DNA of 13,294 nucleotides from Anaerolineae bacterium (GTDB lineage Bacteria; Chloroflexota; Anaerolineae; Promineifilales; Promineifilaceae): assembly GCA_028277515.1 (NCBI GenBank), contig JANQGC010000160.1:1-13294 (forward strand). The letters are read 5' to 3'. Shown here piece by piece: positions 1 to 7,500 of the stretch (position 1 is the first letter of the stretch; each line of letters starts with the position of its first letter). A program made the translations under genes and the position numbers. The notes under the pieces were generated by a model. The model was not told where the DNA came from, did no database searches, and saw only the letters and a list, made by a program, of their open reading frames with translations.

Positions 1-4
1 CCTT

Positions 5-76
5 GTGTTACTATCCAGTGTTTTACCTCCATTTCGTCATTAGCCTGTTTGAAATGGATGGATAGTAACACTTTTT
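5..76 (+). terminator. Long interrupted hairpin followed by a T-run; possible terminator of an upstream gene
   Basis: Bases 5-17 (GTGTTACTATCCA) are perfectly complementary to 59-71, and directly inside them 28-35 (TCCATTTC) pairs with 51-58. The result is a two-part stem with a one-sided bulge (18-27) and a 15-base loop. Five T follow at 72-76, as in a rho-independent terminator read on the plus strand, although the stem is AT-rich and longer than usual. It could also be the end of a small mobile element or a structured RNA. The rest of 72-222 holds no gene and no promoter I would defend. Confidence 0.45.
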
Positions 77-222
77 CTTAACTTAATGACATTGACTGTT
101 CAGTGGGCAGTAATCAGCGAACCGTTGCAACTCTATTGAAGATGGTGCGTATAGGGGACAGAGCAAACGGTTTGTGTGCTTTTATTGACGTTTAAACTAT
201 CAATTCAAGAGGAATTATTAAG

Positions 223-600
223 ATGAGTGAAGAACAAGTTCATGTTGAAGAAGAATTTGACAATAACGAAGACCAAAGTAATAAAGAAAAGAAAACCTGG
301 GAAGAGCATTTGAATGTTGATAGCGATGAAATCGTGAACAAGGTTCAGGAACTGCTGCGCGAAGCGGCCGTACGCAAGATCACGGTTAAAGATGAGAATG
401 GGAAAACTCTGTTGACCATTCCACTCTATGCCGGATTCGCTTCCCTGCTGGTTTTCGGCCCCTGGAATGCTTTAGCACTGCTGGCCGCCTGGGTAGCCAA
501 GTTCTCAATTATCATTGAGCGCGAAGGGGATGAACCGGTTGCGGCGGACGAAAAAGAAACGGCGGCCGGCGATGCTGCTGAAGCAGCCACTGCTGCTTAG
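223..600 (+). CDS. DUF4342 family small membrane-associated protein
   Basis: A 125-residue protein of unknown biochemical role. Residues 26-100 match the DUF4342 pattern as I know it: an amphipathic helix with an EIVNKVQELL-like stretch, a short beta strand (VRKITVKD), the GKTLLTIPLYAGF segment, and one hydrophobic stretch (about 68-92) ending in a charged IIIER strand. The N-terminus (1-25) is strongly acidic, and the tail (101-125) is a low-complexity Ala/Glu/Asp stretch. The ATG at 223 is supported by an AGAGGAA ribosome-binding site at 208-214. It is transcribed toward the DUF6504 gene, with only a hairpin between them. The hydrophobic segment suggests membrane association. Family assignment is by sequence memory and fairly secure; function is unknown. 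Confidence 0.75.
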   Translation: MSEEQVHVEEEFDNNEDQSNKEKKTWEEHLNVDSDEIVNKVQELLREAAVRKITVKDENGKTLLTIPLYAGFASLLVFGPWNALALLAAWVAKFSIIIEREGDEPVAADEKETAAGDAAEAATAA

Positions 601-608
601 ATTTCCCG

Positions 609-634
609 GAAGTGTCAACCACGGTTGACACTTC
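609..634. terminator. 12-bp hairpin between convergent genes, candidate bidirectional terminator
   Basis: GAAGTGTCAACC (609-620) is a perfect inverted repeat of 623-634, with a two-base gap that would open to a small loop. It lies just after the stop of the DUF4342 gene and touches the stop codon of the convergent DUF6504 gene (634-636). No clear T-run follows on either side, so the termination role comes from position and stem strength only. Confidence 0.5.
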
Positions 635-981
635 TAAAGGATTTCCTGGTGTAAATGCCAGGTTCCTTTGCGCTTGTCTGTCCCGATAGGCGCGCGATCG
701 TAGTAAATATCGAACAGGCGGGATTCGGCCGTCTGCACACGAAAATAATAACGGCCGACCCCCCAAGAACCCCTCTTACGCGCCCGGCTTAAGTTCGCCG
801 GGCGCATATTGCTGCCCATTCGGCCGCGCCGCTCATAGTCGCGCCACTCCTTCCACAGGTCCACAATTTCCAATGTCTCATCCCCCCACGTAAAGCGTGA
901 AGGGCAGGTGGGCTTCTTTTCGTACAAAGGGGGCTTATCCCACTCCACGGTGATCGGCTCGCCAATAAATCGTTTATCCAT
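634..981 (-). CDS. DUF6504 family protein
   Basis: About 115 residues, second gene of the operon with the radical SAM gene. It opens with MDKRFIGEPITV and has a central FTWGDETLEIVDLWKEW strand-helix stretch. It closes with YYFRVQTAESRLFDIYYDR and WHLHQEI, the order of conserved aromatic and charged positions I associate with DUF6504. A basic insertion (RARKRGSWG) sits in the middle. Function is unknown. My recollection that relatives occur near DNA-damage genes fits the neighbour here but is not proof. The ATG at 981 was chosen because the family motif begins there. An in-frame ATG at 1017, four bases after the upstream stop, would allow translational coupling and add 12 residues; neither has a strong ribosome-binding site. 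Confidence 0.65.
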   Translation of the reverse strand: MDKRFIGEPITVEWDKPPLYEKKPTCPSRFTWGDETLEIVDLWKEWRDYERRGRMGSNMRPANLSRARKRGSWGVGRYYFRVQTAESRLFDIYYDRAPIGTDKRKGTWHLHQEIL

Positions 982-1021
982 CAAAAGTATTTTAACAGAA
1001 TGTTCACCGGGAAACATCGGG

Positions 1022-2290
1022 CTACGGAAACAAGCGCAACTGGCGGGTCGGCCGAACGCCATCCAGCAACACATATGGTTCCATCGGTTTGGTGCGCAGG
1101 CCAAGTTGGCGCAGATGCAGCATATCTTTTAACGTGCCCTGCCGCCGGGCTTGGACAATCGTATTGGCGCTCTTAGGACCGACACCGGGCACACGCAGCA
1201 GTTCCTGACGGTCGGCGTGGTTGATTTCCACCGGTTGTTCGCGCAAGAATGTTTCCGCCCAGGCCTGTTTCGGATCGCGGTCCAGCGGCAGATGACCATC
1301 CTGTGAAAAGGGCATCTCTTCCAAATCAAAATCATAATCACGGAAGAGGAAGCTGGCCTGGTAGAGGCGAAATTCACGCCAGGGATTTTCGGCCGCTTTG
1401 TTCTCTAGCGGCGTATCTTTGATCGGATGAAAGCCCACGAAATAGGCGCGCTGTAAATTGAGCTGTTTGTACAGGTAATGTGCGGCAGCAAGGATTTCTA
1501 GATCGGATTCATCCGCACCCCCAACGACAAACTGTGTGGTGGTCGATGGCCAACGGCCTTTCCAGCCCAGGCCGGCCAGCCTATTTTGCCGAATCTCTTC
1601 GATCCAGCGAAACGGCCGCACCAGCTCCTCATCAAAAATCTTCATTGGCGCCAGAGTAGATAAACGAGCCGGGTTGGGCGCTTCCAGGTTCACCGACAGC
1701 CGGTCCGCAAGTTGCATCGCCCGTTCAACCTGCGCCTGCTCTGCTCCCGGCATAACCTTCAGATGCACATAGCCGCGGAAATGGTGCTTCTGGCGCAGGA
1801 TTTCCACCGTTTCAATCAGTTTATCCTGCGTTTTGACGCCGCCACCAATAATGCCCGAACTCAAAAACAGGCCGCGAATCAAACCGGCGCGGGTCATATC
1901 CATTGTCGTTTGCGCCATTTCTTCCGGTTTGAAGGTGGCGCGCCGGAAATTGCGCCCGGTGCGAAAGGGGCAGTAGTGGCAGTTTCGTTCGCAAGCAGTG
2001 GTTAGCATGGTTTTCAGCATGGGCATTGTTTTACCGCCAGGCAAGGCGGCATGAAACACGCCGTTTTCATCATGTTTCTTGCGTCTCTTGCGGCCTTTGG
2101 TCTGTACGATCATGCCGCAGGGGGCAACTTTGGCACTGTTACCTGGCTGCGTATCGGTGTGATTCAGAACATCAATTGATGCCGCAGGAATCGGCCGTCC
2201 GGCTTGAAAAGAGGGCGGTTTAGGGGCTTCACCCGCCGATTCCAGGGTCATGTAAGGGGCGATTTGGCGCAATTTTTGGATTGGTTGCAT
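1022..2290 (-). CDS. Radical SAM protein with C-terminal helix-hairpin-helix (putative DNA modification/repair)
   Basis: 422 residues. The radical SAM signature CxxxCxxC is C100-C104-C107 (ACERNCHYCPF), expected to hold the 4Fe-4S cluster that cleaves S-adenosylmethionine. A barrel-like core follows, including SVNLEAPNP and FVVGGADESD. Residues about 352-414 carry a helix-hairpin-helix motif (VEINHADRQELLRVPGVGPK), a DNA-backbone-binding element. The combination and length match the family annotated as putative DNA modification/repair radical SAM protein (TIGR03916 as I recall), whose usual partner is a uracil-DNA-glycosylase-like protein; no such partner is seen here. Substrate is unknown. 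The frame opens earlier at a TTG (2308), but the ATG at 2290 is preferred because a near-consensus promoter ends six bases before it. The DUF6504 gene follows 40 bases downstream. Confidence 0.85.
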   Translation of the reverse strand: MQPIQKLRQIAPYMTLESAGEAPKPPSFQAGRPIPAASIDVLNHTDTQPGNSAKVAPCGMIVQTKGRKRRKKHDENGVFHAALPGGKTMPMLKTMLTTACERNCHYCPFRTGRNFRRATFKPEEMAQTTMDMTRAGLIRGLFLSSGIIGGGVKTQDKLIETVEILRQKHHFRGYVHLKVMPGAEQAQVERAMQLADRLSVNLEAPNPARLSTLAPMKIFDEELVRPFRWIEEIRQNRLAGLGWKGRWPSTTTQFVVGGADESDLEILAAAHYLYKQLNLQRAYFVGFHPIKDTPLENKAAENPWREFRLYQASFLFRDYDFDLEEMPFSQDGHLPLDRDPKQAWAETFLREQPVEINHADRQELLRVPGVGPKSANTIVQARRQGTLKDMLHLRQLGLRTKPMEPYVLLDGVRPTRQLRLFP

Positions 2291-2296
2291 AGATGG

Positions 2297-2325
2297 ATTA
2301 TAGAACAAATGGTCTAATTAATCAA
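2297..2325 (-). promoter_or_regulatory. Sigma-70-type promoter of the radical SAM operon, probably leaderless
   Basis: On the minus strand TTGATT (2325-2320) is followed after exactly 17 bases by a perfect TATAAT (2302-2297). Six bases (CCATCT) then separate it from the ATG at 2290, so transcription should start at or within a base or two of the start codon. No ribosome-binding site is present, which fits a leaderless message. Confidence 0.65.
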
Positions 2326-2412
2326 CTATAATTTTGGCCATGGTTGCGATTACTTTTTGTGTATGCGTTGAACAGGTATGAAATGCCGATTTTACAAACC
2401 TTCGATCATTGG

Positions 2413-2572
2413 GGTAAGGGCGGGGCCGCGCGGTGCGAAGTTGTCGGGACCCCCATGATGGTGAATCCGCGCGGCCTCGCCCCATGTCGGCCGTTTCATG
2501 ATAGGGTTAGGCCGGCGGATTTCGTCGGCAGATGCTTCCTTTGCATCCTATCCCGCCGGCCCAACCCTTACC
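2413..2572. repeat. Paired-palindrome element (REP/BIME- or MITE-like) made of four related arms
   Basis: Two strong hairpins lie side by side. The first pairs 2418-2433 with 2467-2482 (16 bp, one G-T pair). The second pairs 2503-2518 with 2553-2568 (15 of 16). The outer ends are also inverted repeats of each other: GGTAAGGG at 2413-2420 against 2565-2572, extending to 14 of 16 matches (2413-2428 against 2557-2572). All four arms are thus variants of one GC-rich motif in alternating orientation. A small GATGC/GCATC hairpin (2531-2535/2543-2547) sits in the second loop. No coding potential is convincing here. This GC-rich block in an otherwise AT-rich gap suggests a dispersed repeat. Confidence 0.65.
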
Positions 2573-2658
2573 AAACGACCCCGGCTCAACACAATCCCAC
2601 CTGATTTACACAATTTATAACTGCACCCTTTGGCCATGCATGAGGCCATCGCGAATTT

Positions 2659-2694
2659 CGATTACGATAGCGATTACGATAGCGATTACGATAA
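2659..2694. repeat. Three tandem copies of a 12-bp unit
   Basis: The unit CGATTACGATAG occurs at 2659-2670 and 2671-2682, then as CGATTACGATAA at 2683-2694, followed by a partial CGATGA. The unit contains an internal near-repeat (CGATTA/CGATAG). It lies between the palindromic element and the 3' end of the dehydrogenase gene. Confidence 0.8.
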
Positions 2695-2701
2695 CGATGA
2701 A

Positions 2702-2750
2702 CCCACTACTCACCACTCGCCACCCGCAAACTCGCTACTCGCACACTCAC
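2702..2750. repeat. Degenerate C/A/T-rich simple repeat (ACTCGC-like)
   Basis: A run of imperfect ACTCGC, ACTCAC and CTACTCGC units with almost no G, reaching into the stop codon (2747-2749) of the minus-strand dehydrogenase gene. It looks like slippage-derived low-complexity DNA. No regulatory role can be read from it. Confidence 0.5.
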
Positions 2751-4096
2751 TCCCTCCGCGAGTGATATAAACGCTTCAACGTCCCAGGCGCAAACCCCCC
2801 ACCCTCCAGGAAATAAATATCTCCATTGGGACCATTAAGAATATCGGTCTGGCAGAATAAACCGTTGATCGAATGGTGATTTTCAAAGGCCGTGCGTTCG
2901 CGGTTAAGTTCTAAATGGTGCATCAGCCCATCAACATAGGAACAGAAAAAGACATCACCATAAAATTGCGGGAACTGCGTGCCCGTATAGACCATGATGC
3001 CCGTCGGCGAACTGGTTCCTTCCCAGGTTAACATGGGCGGAATGGTGTTGTGTTCCGGGCTATAACGTTCGGGGTCATCACATTCATAATGATTCTTCCA
3101 ACCATAGTTATGACCGGGCAAGATCAGATTGACCTCATCATCACATTCCGGCCCATTTTCCGTGGCCAAAATGCGAAACTCCTCAGACAGCGGATCGATC
3201 GTGATACCAAAGGAATTGCGCAAACCGTAAGCGTAAATGCTGTCCACATTCGGGCCATCCCCATCATAAAATGGGTTGTCCTCCGGTGCGGTCAAAGGTA
3301 TCGTGGGTTTAAAGCGTAGGATTTTGCCCCGCGGATCGCTCAGATTTGGCGCCAGGTGTGGTTGGGCATCGTCACCAACGGTGACATATAACATGCCGTC
3401 CGGTCCAAAGAGCATATTGTTCAAGTTGTGCGTGCCATCTCCTTTGGAATTATCGACCTGGTAGGCGATTTCGGCTTCTGTGGCCACATTGCCGTCAAGG
3501 GTCAGACGCACGATACGGTTTTCTTTGATATCGTTGTTGGCCCGGGCAGGCATGGTATGGCTGATCCAGATCTGCTGATTGATTGCAAAATCAGGGTCCA
3601 GCGCCAGTCCAATCAAGCCCTGCTCCCCGGAGATGCCCACCGTCGCCGTATAAACCGGCTCAGGCAGAATCTGCCCGTCAATCGCCACGCGCAGCATGCC
3701 GCTTTCTTTTTCGGTGTAAAAAATTCGGCCGTCCGGGGCGATCACCACTTTCACCGGCGTATCCATATCCGCCACCACAACTTCAGCCCGCGATCCATCG
3801 GGTGGCTGGATCGGTCGGATCTGCGCCAGATCGCTCAAGGGAACCGTCGGTTTGGGGGTTGGGGTCATTGTGGGTGGTGGTGTCACTGTGGGAGTCAATG
3901 AAGGCGTCGGGGTGTACGTGGCCCAGCCTTGCAGTCCGGTTCGTGGATTTTGGGCGACGATTGGGGTCTGTGCGATATCCCTCGTTGCGATTGAGGCGAC
4001 CTCAGCCGTCGGTGGCGCGCATGAGGCCATGAGAATAGTGGCCAAAGCCAGCCAATAAATAATGATAAATCGTTTACTCTTTTCCATCTCTTCCAT
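2747..4096 (-). CDS. PQQ-dependent sugar dehydrogenase-like lipoprotein (glucose/sorbosone dehydrogenase family)
   Basis: 449 residues. A short basic N-terminus and hydrophobic core (about 9-25) end in LMASC, a lipobox with C26 as the lipidated residue, so the mature protein should be membrane-anchored outside the cytoplasm. Residues 60-86 form a Thr/Pro-rich linker. The beta-propeller domain covers about 100-445, with family blocks VVIAPDGRIFYTE, GEQGLIGLALDPDF, LLFGPDG-like NNMLFGPDGMLYVTVGD, DNPFYDGDGP, YAYGLRNSFG, and the NGPECDDEVNLILPG/NYGW segment. H223 (GTHNLN) sits where the catalytic base of soluble PQQ glucose dehydrogenase is expected. The family oxidises aldose sugars using pyrroloquinoline quinone; actual substrate and cofactor are inferred. 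Start: ATG 4096, with an in-frame ATG at 4087 as alternative. It stands alone, divergent from the giant regulator. Confidence 0.85.
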   Translation of the reverse strand: MEEMEKSKRFIIIYWLALATILMASCAPPTAEVASIATRDIAQTPIVAQNPRTGLQGWATYTPTPSLTPTVTPPPTMTPTPKPTVPLSDLAQIRPIQPPDGSRAEVVVADMDTPVKVVIAPDGRIFYTEKESGMLRVAIDGQILPEPVYTATVGISGEQGLIGLALDPDFAINQQIWISHTMPARANNDIKENRIVRLTLDGNVATEAEIAYQVDNSKGDGTHNLNNMLFGPDGMLYVTVGDDAQPHLAPNLSDPRGKILRFKPTIPLTAPEDNPFYDGDGPNVDSIYAYGLRNSFGITIDPLSEEFRILATENGPECDDEVNLILPGHNYGWKNHYECDDPERYSPEHNTIPPMLTWEGTSSPTGIMVYTGTQFPQFYGDVFFCSYVDGLMHHLELNRERTAFENHHSINGLFCQTDILNGPNGDIYFLEGGGFAPGTLKRLYHSRRE

Positions 4097-4455
4097 TTTT
4101 TCGGCCGCGATAAATTACTAACTTTCATAATGCCGCAAACCATCTATTATCCTTGATATTCATTATTTTTGCCCCCTATGTTCATCCTACGCCCAAGAAT
4201 ACGGCCGATACAACCACCTACCGGTCGCGGTTCCCATTATGCCCATCCAATCAATGAACAAAACGGCCGAAAACTACCTAATTTTTTATGAGTTACACAT
4301 AATTTAAGTAGTTTTGCATTAGATTTTTCAATATTTTCTGTGGGATTTCCAGAGGTGCAAGAAAATAAAAATTGACAAATCTTTTGAATATTTACTTAAC
4401 CAGCCCAACAATAAGGATAATCGCTAAAATGAAAACCGGTTAATAACCCGAAAAG

Positions 4456-4480
4456 CAATAATTTTGCTATTAAATTATTG
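4456..4480. promoter_or_regulatory. 9-bp perfect palindrome over the -35 position, candidate operator
   Basis: CAATAATTT (4456-4464) and AAATTATTG (4472-4480) are perfect inverted repeats around seven bases. The centre (4468) lies 23 bases before the extended -10 at 4491-4496, so the palindrome covers the normal -35 region. This is where a dimeric regulator would repress or, with the activator type encoded downstream, recruit polymerase. The rest of the gap 4097-4455 is AT-rich, with three CGGCCG sites and no gene. Confidence 0.4.
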
Positions 4481-4487
4481 TCGGCCA

Positions 4488-4496
4488 TGCTATACT
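4488..4496 (+). promoter_or_regulatory. Extended -10 promoter element of the giant regulator
   Basis: TGCTATACT gives the TGn extension (4488-4490) plus TATACT (4491-4496). No good -35 hexamer lies 16-18 bases upstream, as is common for extended -10 promoters. Initiation near 4503 would leave a leader of about 36 bases before the ATG at 4539. It also argues against the upstream TTG (4464) as start codon, because that would lie before the transcript. Confidence 0.5.
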
Positions 4497-4538
4497 ATTA
4501 AAAGTGTTGAGGAATCATTCAGATTATTTGTCGCATCA

Positions 4539-7500
4539 ATGCAAAAGAAACCGGAACCTGAGCTAAAAATTCAAATGCTGGGTCCGTTCGCCATCAATTG
4601 GTATGATGGTACCCCCTGCCAGGTAAGCGGAATAAAAGTAAAGGCATTATTGGCTTTGCTGGTGGCTCAACCGGAAAAAATATGGCAGCGTGAGTCTCTG
4701 ATGGCCATACTATGGCCGGACTCACCGCAGCAGGCTGCCCAGGCCAGTTTGCGCCAGGCTATCTATCGCCTGGGCCAAGCGATTCCAACCGGTGAAAATT
4801 TGGGCCGTCTTGCGCTTGCTCTCCCCCTCCTCAAAACCAGCCGCAATACGGTGCAAGTGAATCCCGATGCCCATTTCGATAGTGACATCATGGTTTTTCA
4901 AAAACTAACCCGTCAGGTCGAAAAACATAATCACAGAACCCTGCGTGACTGTAAAGAGTGCATAAAGCGTTTGGAAACGGCCGTTTCCCTTTATCGCGGT
5001 GATTTTCTGGCCGATCTGTTTCTGCATGACAGCAACGCCTTTGAGAGGTGGGCTTCCAGCATACGCGCCGAACTGCGCCAGACTATCCAAAAAACCTTAC
5101 AAGAATTAGGCGCTACCTATCTCGATTTAGGTCAGTTGGAAAAGGCCGTGGAATGCGCTCAGAGACAATTGGCCATTGATTCCCTGAACGAATCGGCGCA
5201 GCGTATGCTAATGCTAGCCCTGGCTCGTTCCGGTAACAGAGTCGCTGCCCTGTCACAGTTCGAGCAATTTCGCCAGGAACTACAAAAGGAATTAGATGTT
5301 CCTCCTTCGCCAGAAACCGTCGCCCTTTTCAAACGCATACAGGATGGGCAATTGGCCGGTGCCGTTACTCCTGGAATGCACCTGCGTGACTATCTCATCA
5401 TAGAAGAAATCGGCGCTAATGAAACCGGTATCACCTATCGCGCCTTACATCCCACCTTGGATCGTGAAGTAGCTATAAAAAAAATCCGGCCTCAAATCGC
5501 TGGACACCCGGCTACTATCCAGCGGATGGAGCATGAAGCGCGTCTTGCGGCCGGTATAGATCATCCTAATATCGTACCATTATATGATTATTGGCGTGAC
5601 GGCAGCGCTATTTACATAGTCATGCGCTGCATGGCCGGCGATTTAGCCCGGCTGATCAGCGAAAACGGGCTGAGTATTGAAGATATTTTGCGCTTCCTGG
5701 ATCAAGTTTCCAGCGCGCTGCATGCAGTTCATGAAGCAGGCATTATCCACCGCGATCTGCGGCCGGTAAACATTTTACTCGACGAAAGCAAAAATTTTTA
5801 CCTGACCGATTTCGGCATCGGGCCTGATCTTGGTTTAGACAGTGAGGCTGAAATTGAAATACCTTATTTCAGCACACTGGGTTATGCAGCACCGGAGTTG
5901 GTCGTTGATCACATGGTCACGCCACAGTCGGATATTTACAGCCTGGGCGTTATTCTCTATGAACTGCTCACTGGTGAAAAGCCGTTTGCAGCAGATACCC
6001 CGGAGAAAATCATACGCCGGCAGTTGGGGCAGCCATTTCCTTCTTTGCGGGAAAAACGGCCGGAACTACCTCTTGCCCTTGATGAGGTGCTGCGGCGAGC
6101 GACCGCCAAAGAGCCGGCCGGCCGGTTTGACAATCCTCTTGACCTGCCCGTCGCCTTTCGTGAAGCATTGCCGGAGGATGACGAACGGTGGCTTAAGGGG
6201 TGGCATGCGGCCGATATTCCCCACGGGCAAAAAATCCACGAATACGAAGTGCGCGAAAAGTTCGCCTCCGGTTCCTTCAGTACTATCTACCGGGCCTACC
6301 AACCGGCCGTGCGCCGCGAGGTTGCCATGAAAGTCATCCTGCCCGAATATGCCGGCCAGCCAGATTTCATGCGCCGTTGGGAAGCGGAAGCACTTATCGT
6401 CGCCCGCCTGGAACACCCACACATTGTCCCCCTCTATGATTACTGGCAGGATAGTGGCGGCATTTTCCTGATCATGCGCCTGCTGCGGGGAGGCAACTTG
6501 CGGCACCATCTCAACCGGGAATCCATGCAGCTTCCCGAACTGTTTTCACTCTTGCAGCAGGTCACCAGTGCCTTACACGCCGTCCATGAACAAGGTATTG
6601 TGCACCGCGACTTGAAACCGGGCAATATACTGCTTGATGAACATAACAATGCCTATCTGGCTGATTTCGGCATTGCCAAAGAACTGGCCGGCGACACCCA
6701 TAAGACCATGTCCGGCACCTTCATAGGTTCACCCGCTTATATTTCGCCGGAACAGCTGCGCAATGATGAGGTGACACCGCAAACCGATATTTACAGCCTG
6801 GGCATCATCCTATATGAATGTCTGACCGGCCACCACCCTTATGACACCTCGAACCTGGTCACATTAATTCAGCAGCATTTGAACGAGCCGCTGCCTTCTT
6901 TGATCGAAGAACAAGGACAGTTGCCCTTAAGTTTAGATCGCGTGCTCAATCGGGCCACTGCCAAACATCCCGGCGCGCGGCACAAGGACGTGACCAGCCT
7001 CCTGGCTGATTTCGAAGAGGCGTTGAACATCCACCTGGGCGCTGTTTCAGTTCCTCGATATACATCACAGCTTCCGCTGTCGGCAGAGCGCCATTCCAGC
7101 TTTGTGGCTCGGGAACGACAACTCGCGCGGTTGGATTACTTCCTGGACCGCACGTTAAGCGGGCAGGGGCAGATAGTGTTTGTTACCGGTGGTGCAGGCA
7201 GGGGAAAAACGGCGTTGCTCAAGCAGTTCACCCGCCAGGCGATGGAAGCTAATCCACAGTTGCTGGTGGCCGCCGGCAATTGTAACACCACAGCCACCTA
7301 TGGTGATCCTTACCTGCCGTTTCGCGAACTGCTGGGAATGCTTACGGCTGATGTTGATGCCCGGTTACGCGCTGACCGGATTAGCCACGAACATGCCGCC
7401 CGTCTGCGCGCCGCCCTGCCGAAAACAGGAGCGGCCGTGGTTGAACATGGTCCAGAGCTGTTAGAAGCCTTAATCCCGACAAAGGCCTTGTTGGCAAGGG

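Noticed and set aside
512..766. Minus-strand frame over the DUF4342 gene end and the DUF6504 gene
   Set aside because: Antisense shadow; no family motif, and both overlapping genes are well supported in other frames.
2344..2604. Plus-strand frame of 86 codons in the gap between the radical SAM and dehydrogenase genes
   Set aside because: It runs straight through the paired palindromes, has no recognisable motif and no ribosome-binding site, so it is a chance frame.
2659..2694. CRISPR-like array
   Set aside because: The units are 12 bp and directly adjacent, with no spacers; no cas genes are nearby.
4372..4400. TTGACA at 4372-4377 as the main promoter of the giant regulator
   Set aside because: The -35 is perfect, but at 16-18 bases the downstream hexamer (about CTTAAC/ACTTAA) is poor. 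Kept only as an alternative to the extended -10 at 4491.
4464..4538. TTG at 4464 as start of the giant regulator
   Set aside because: It lies upstream of the TGCTATACT promoter, has no ribosome-binding site, and the extra 25 residues show no domain homology; ATG 4539 starts just before the SARP domain.
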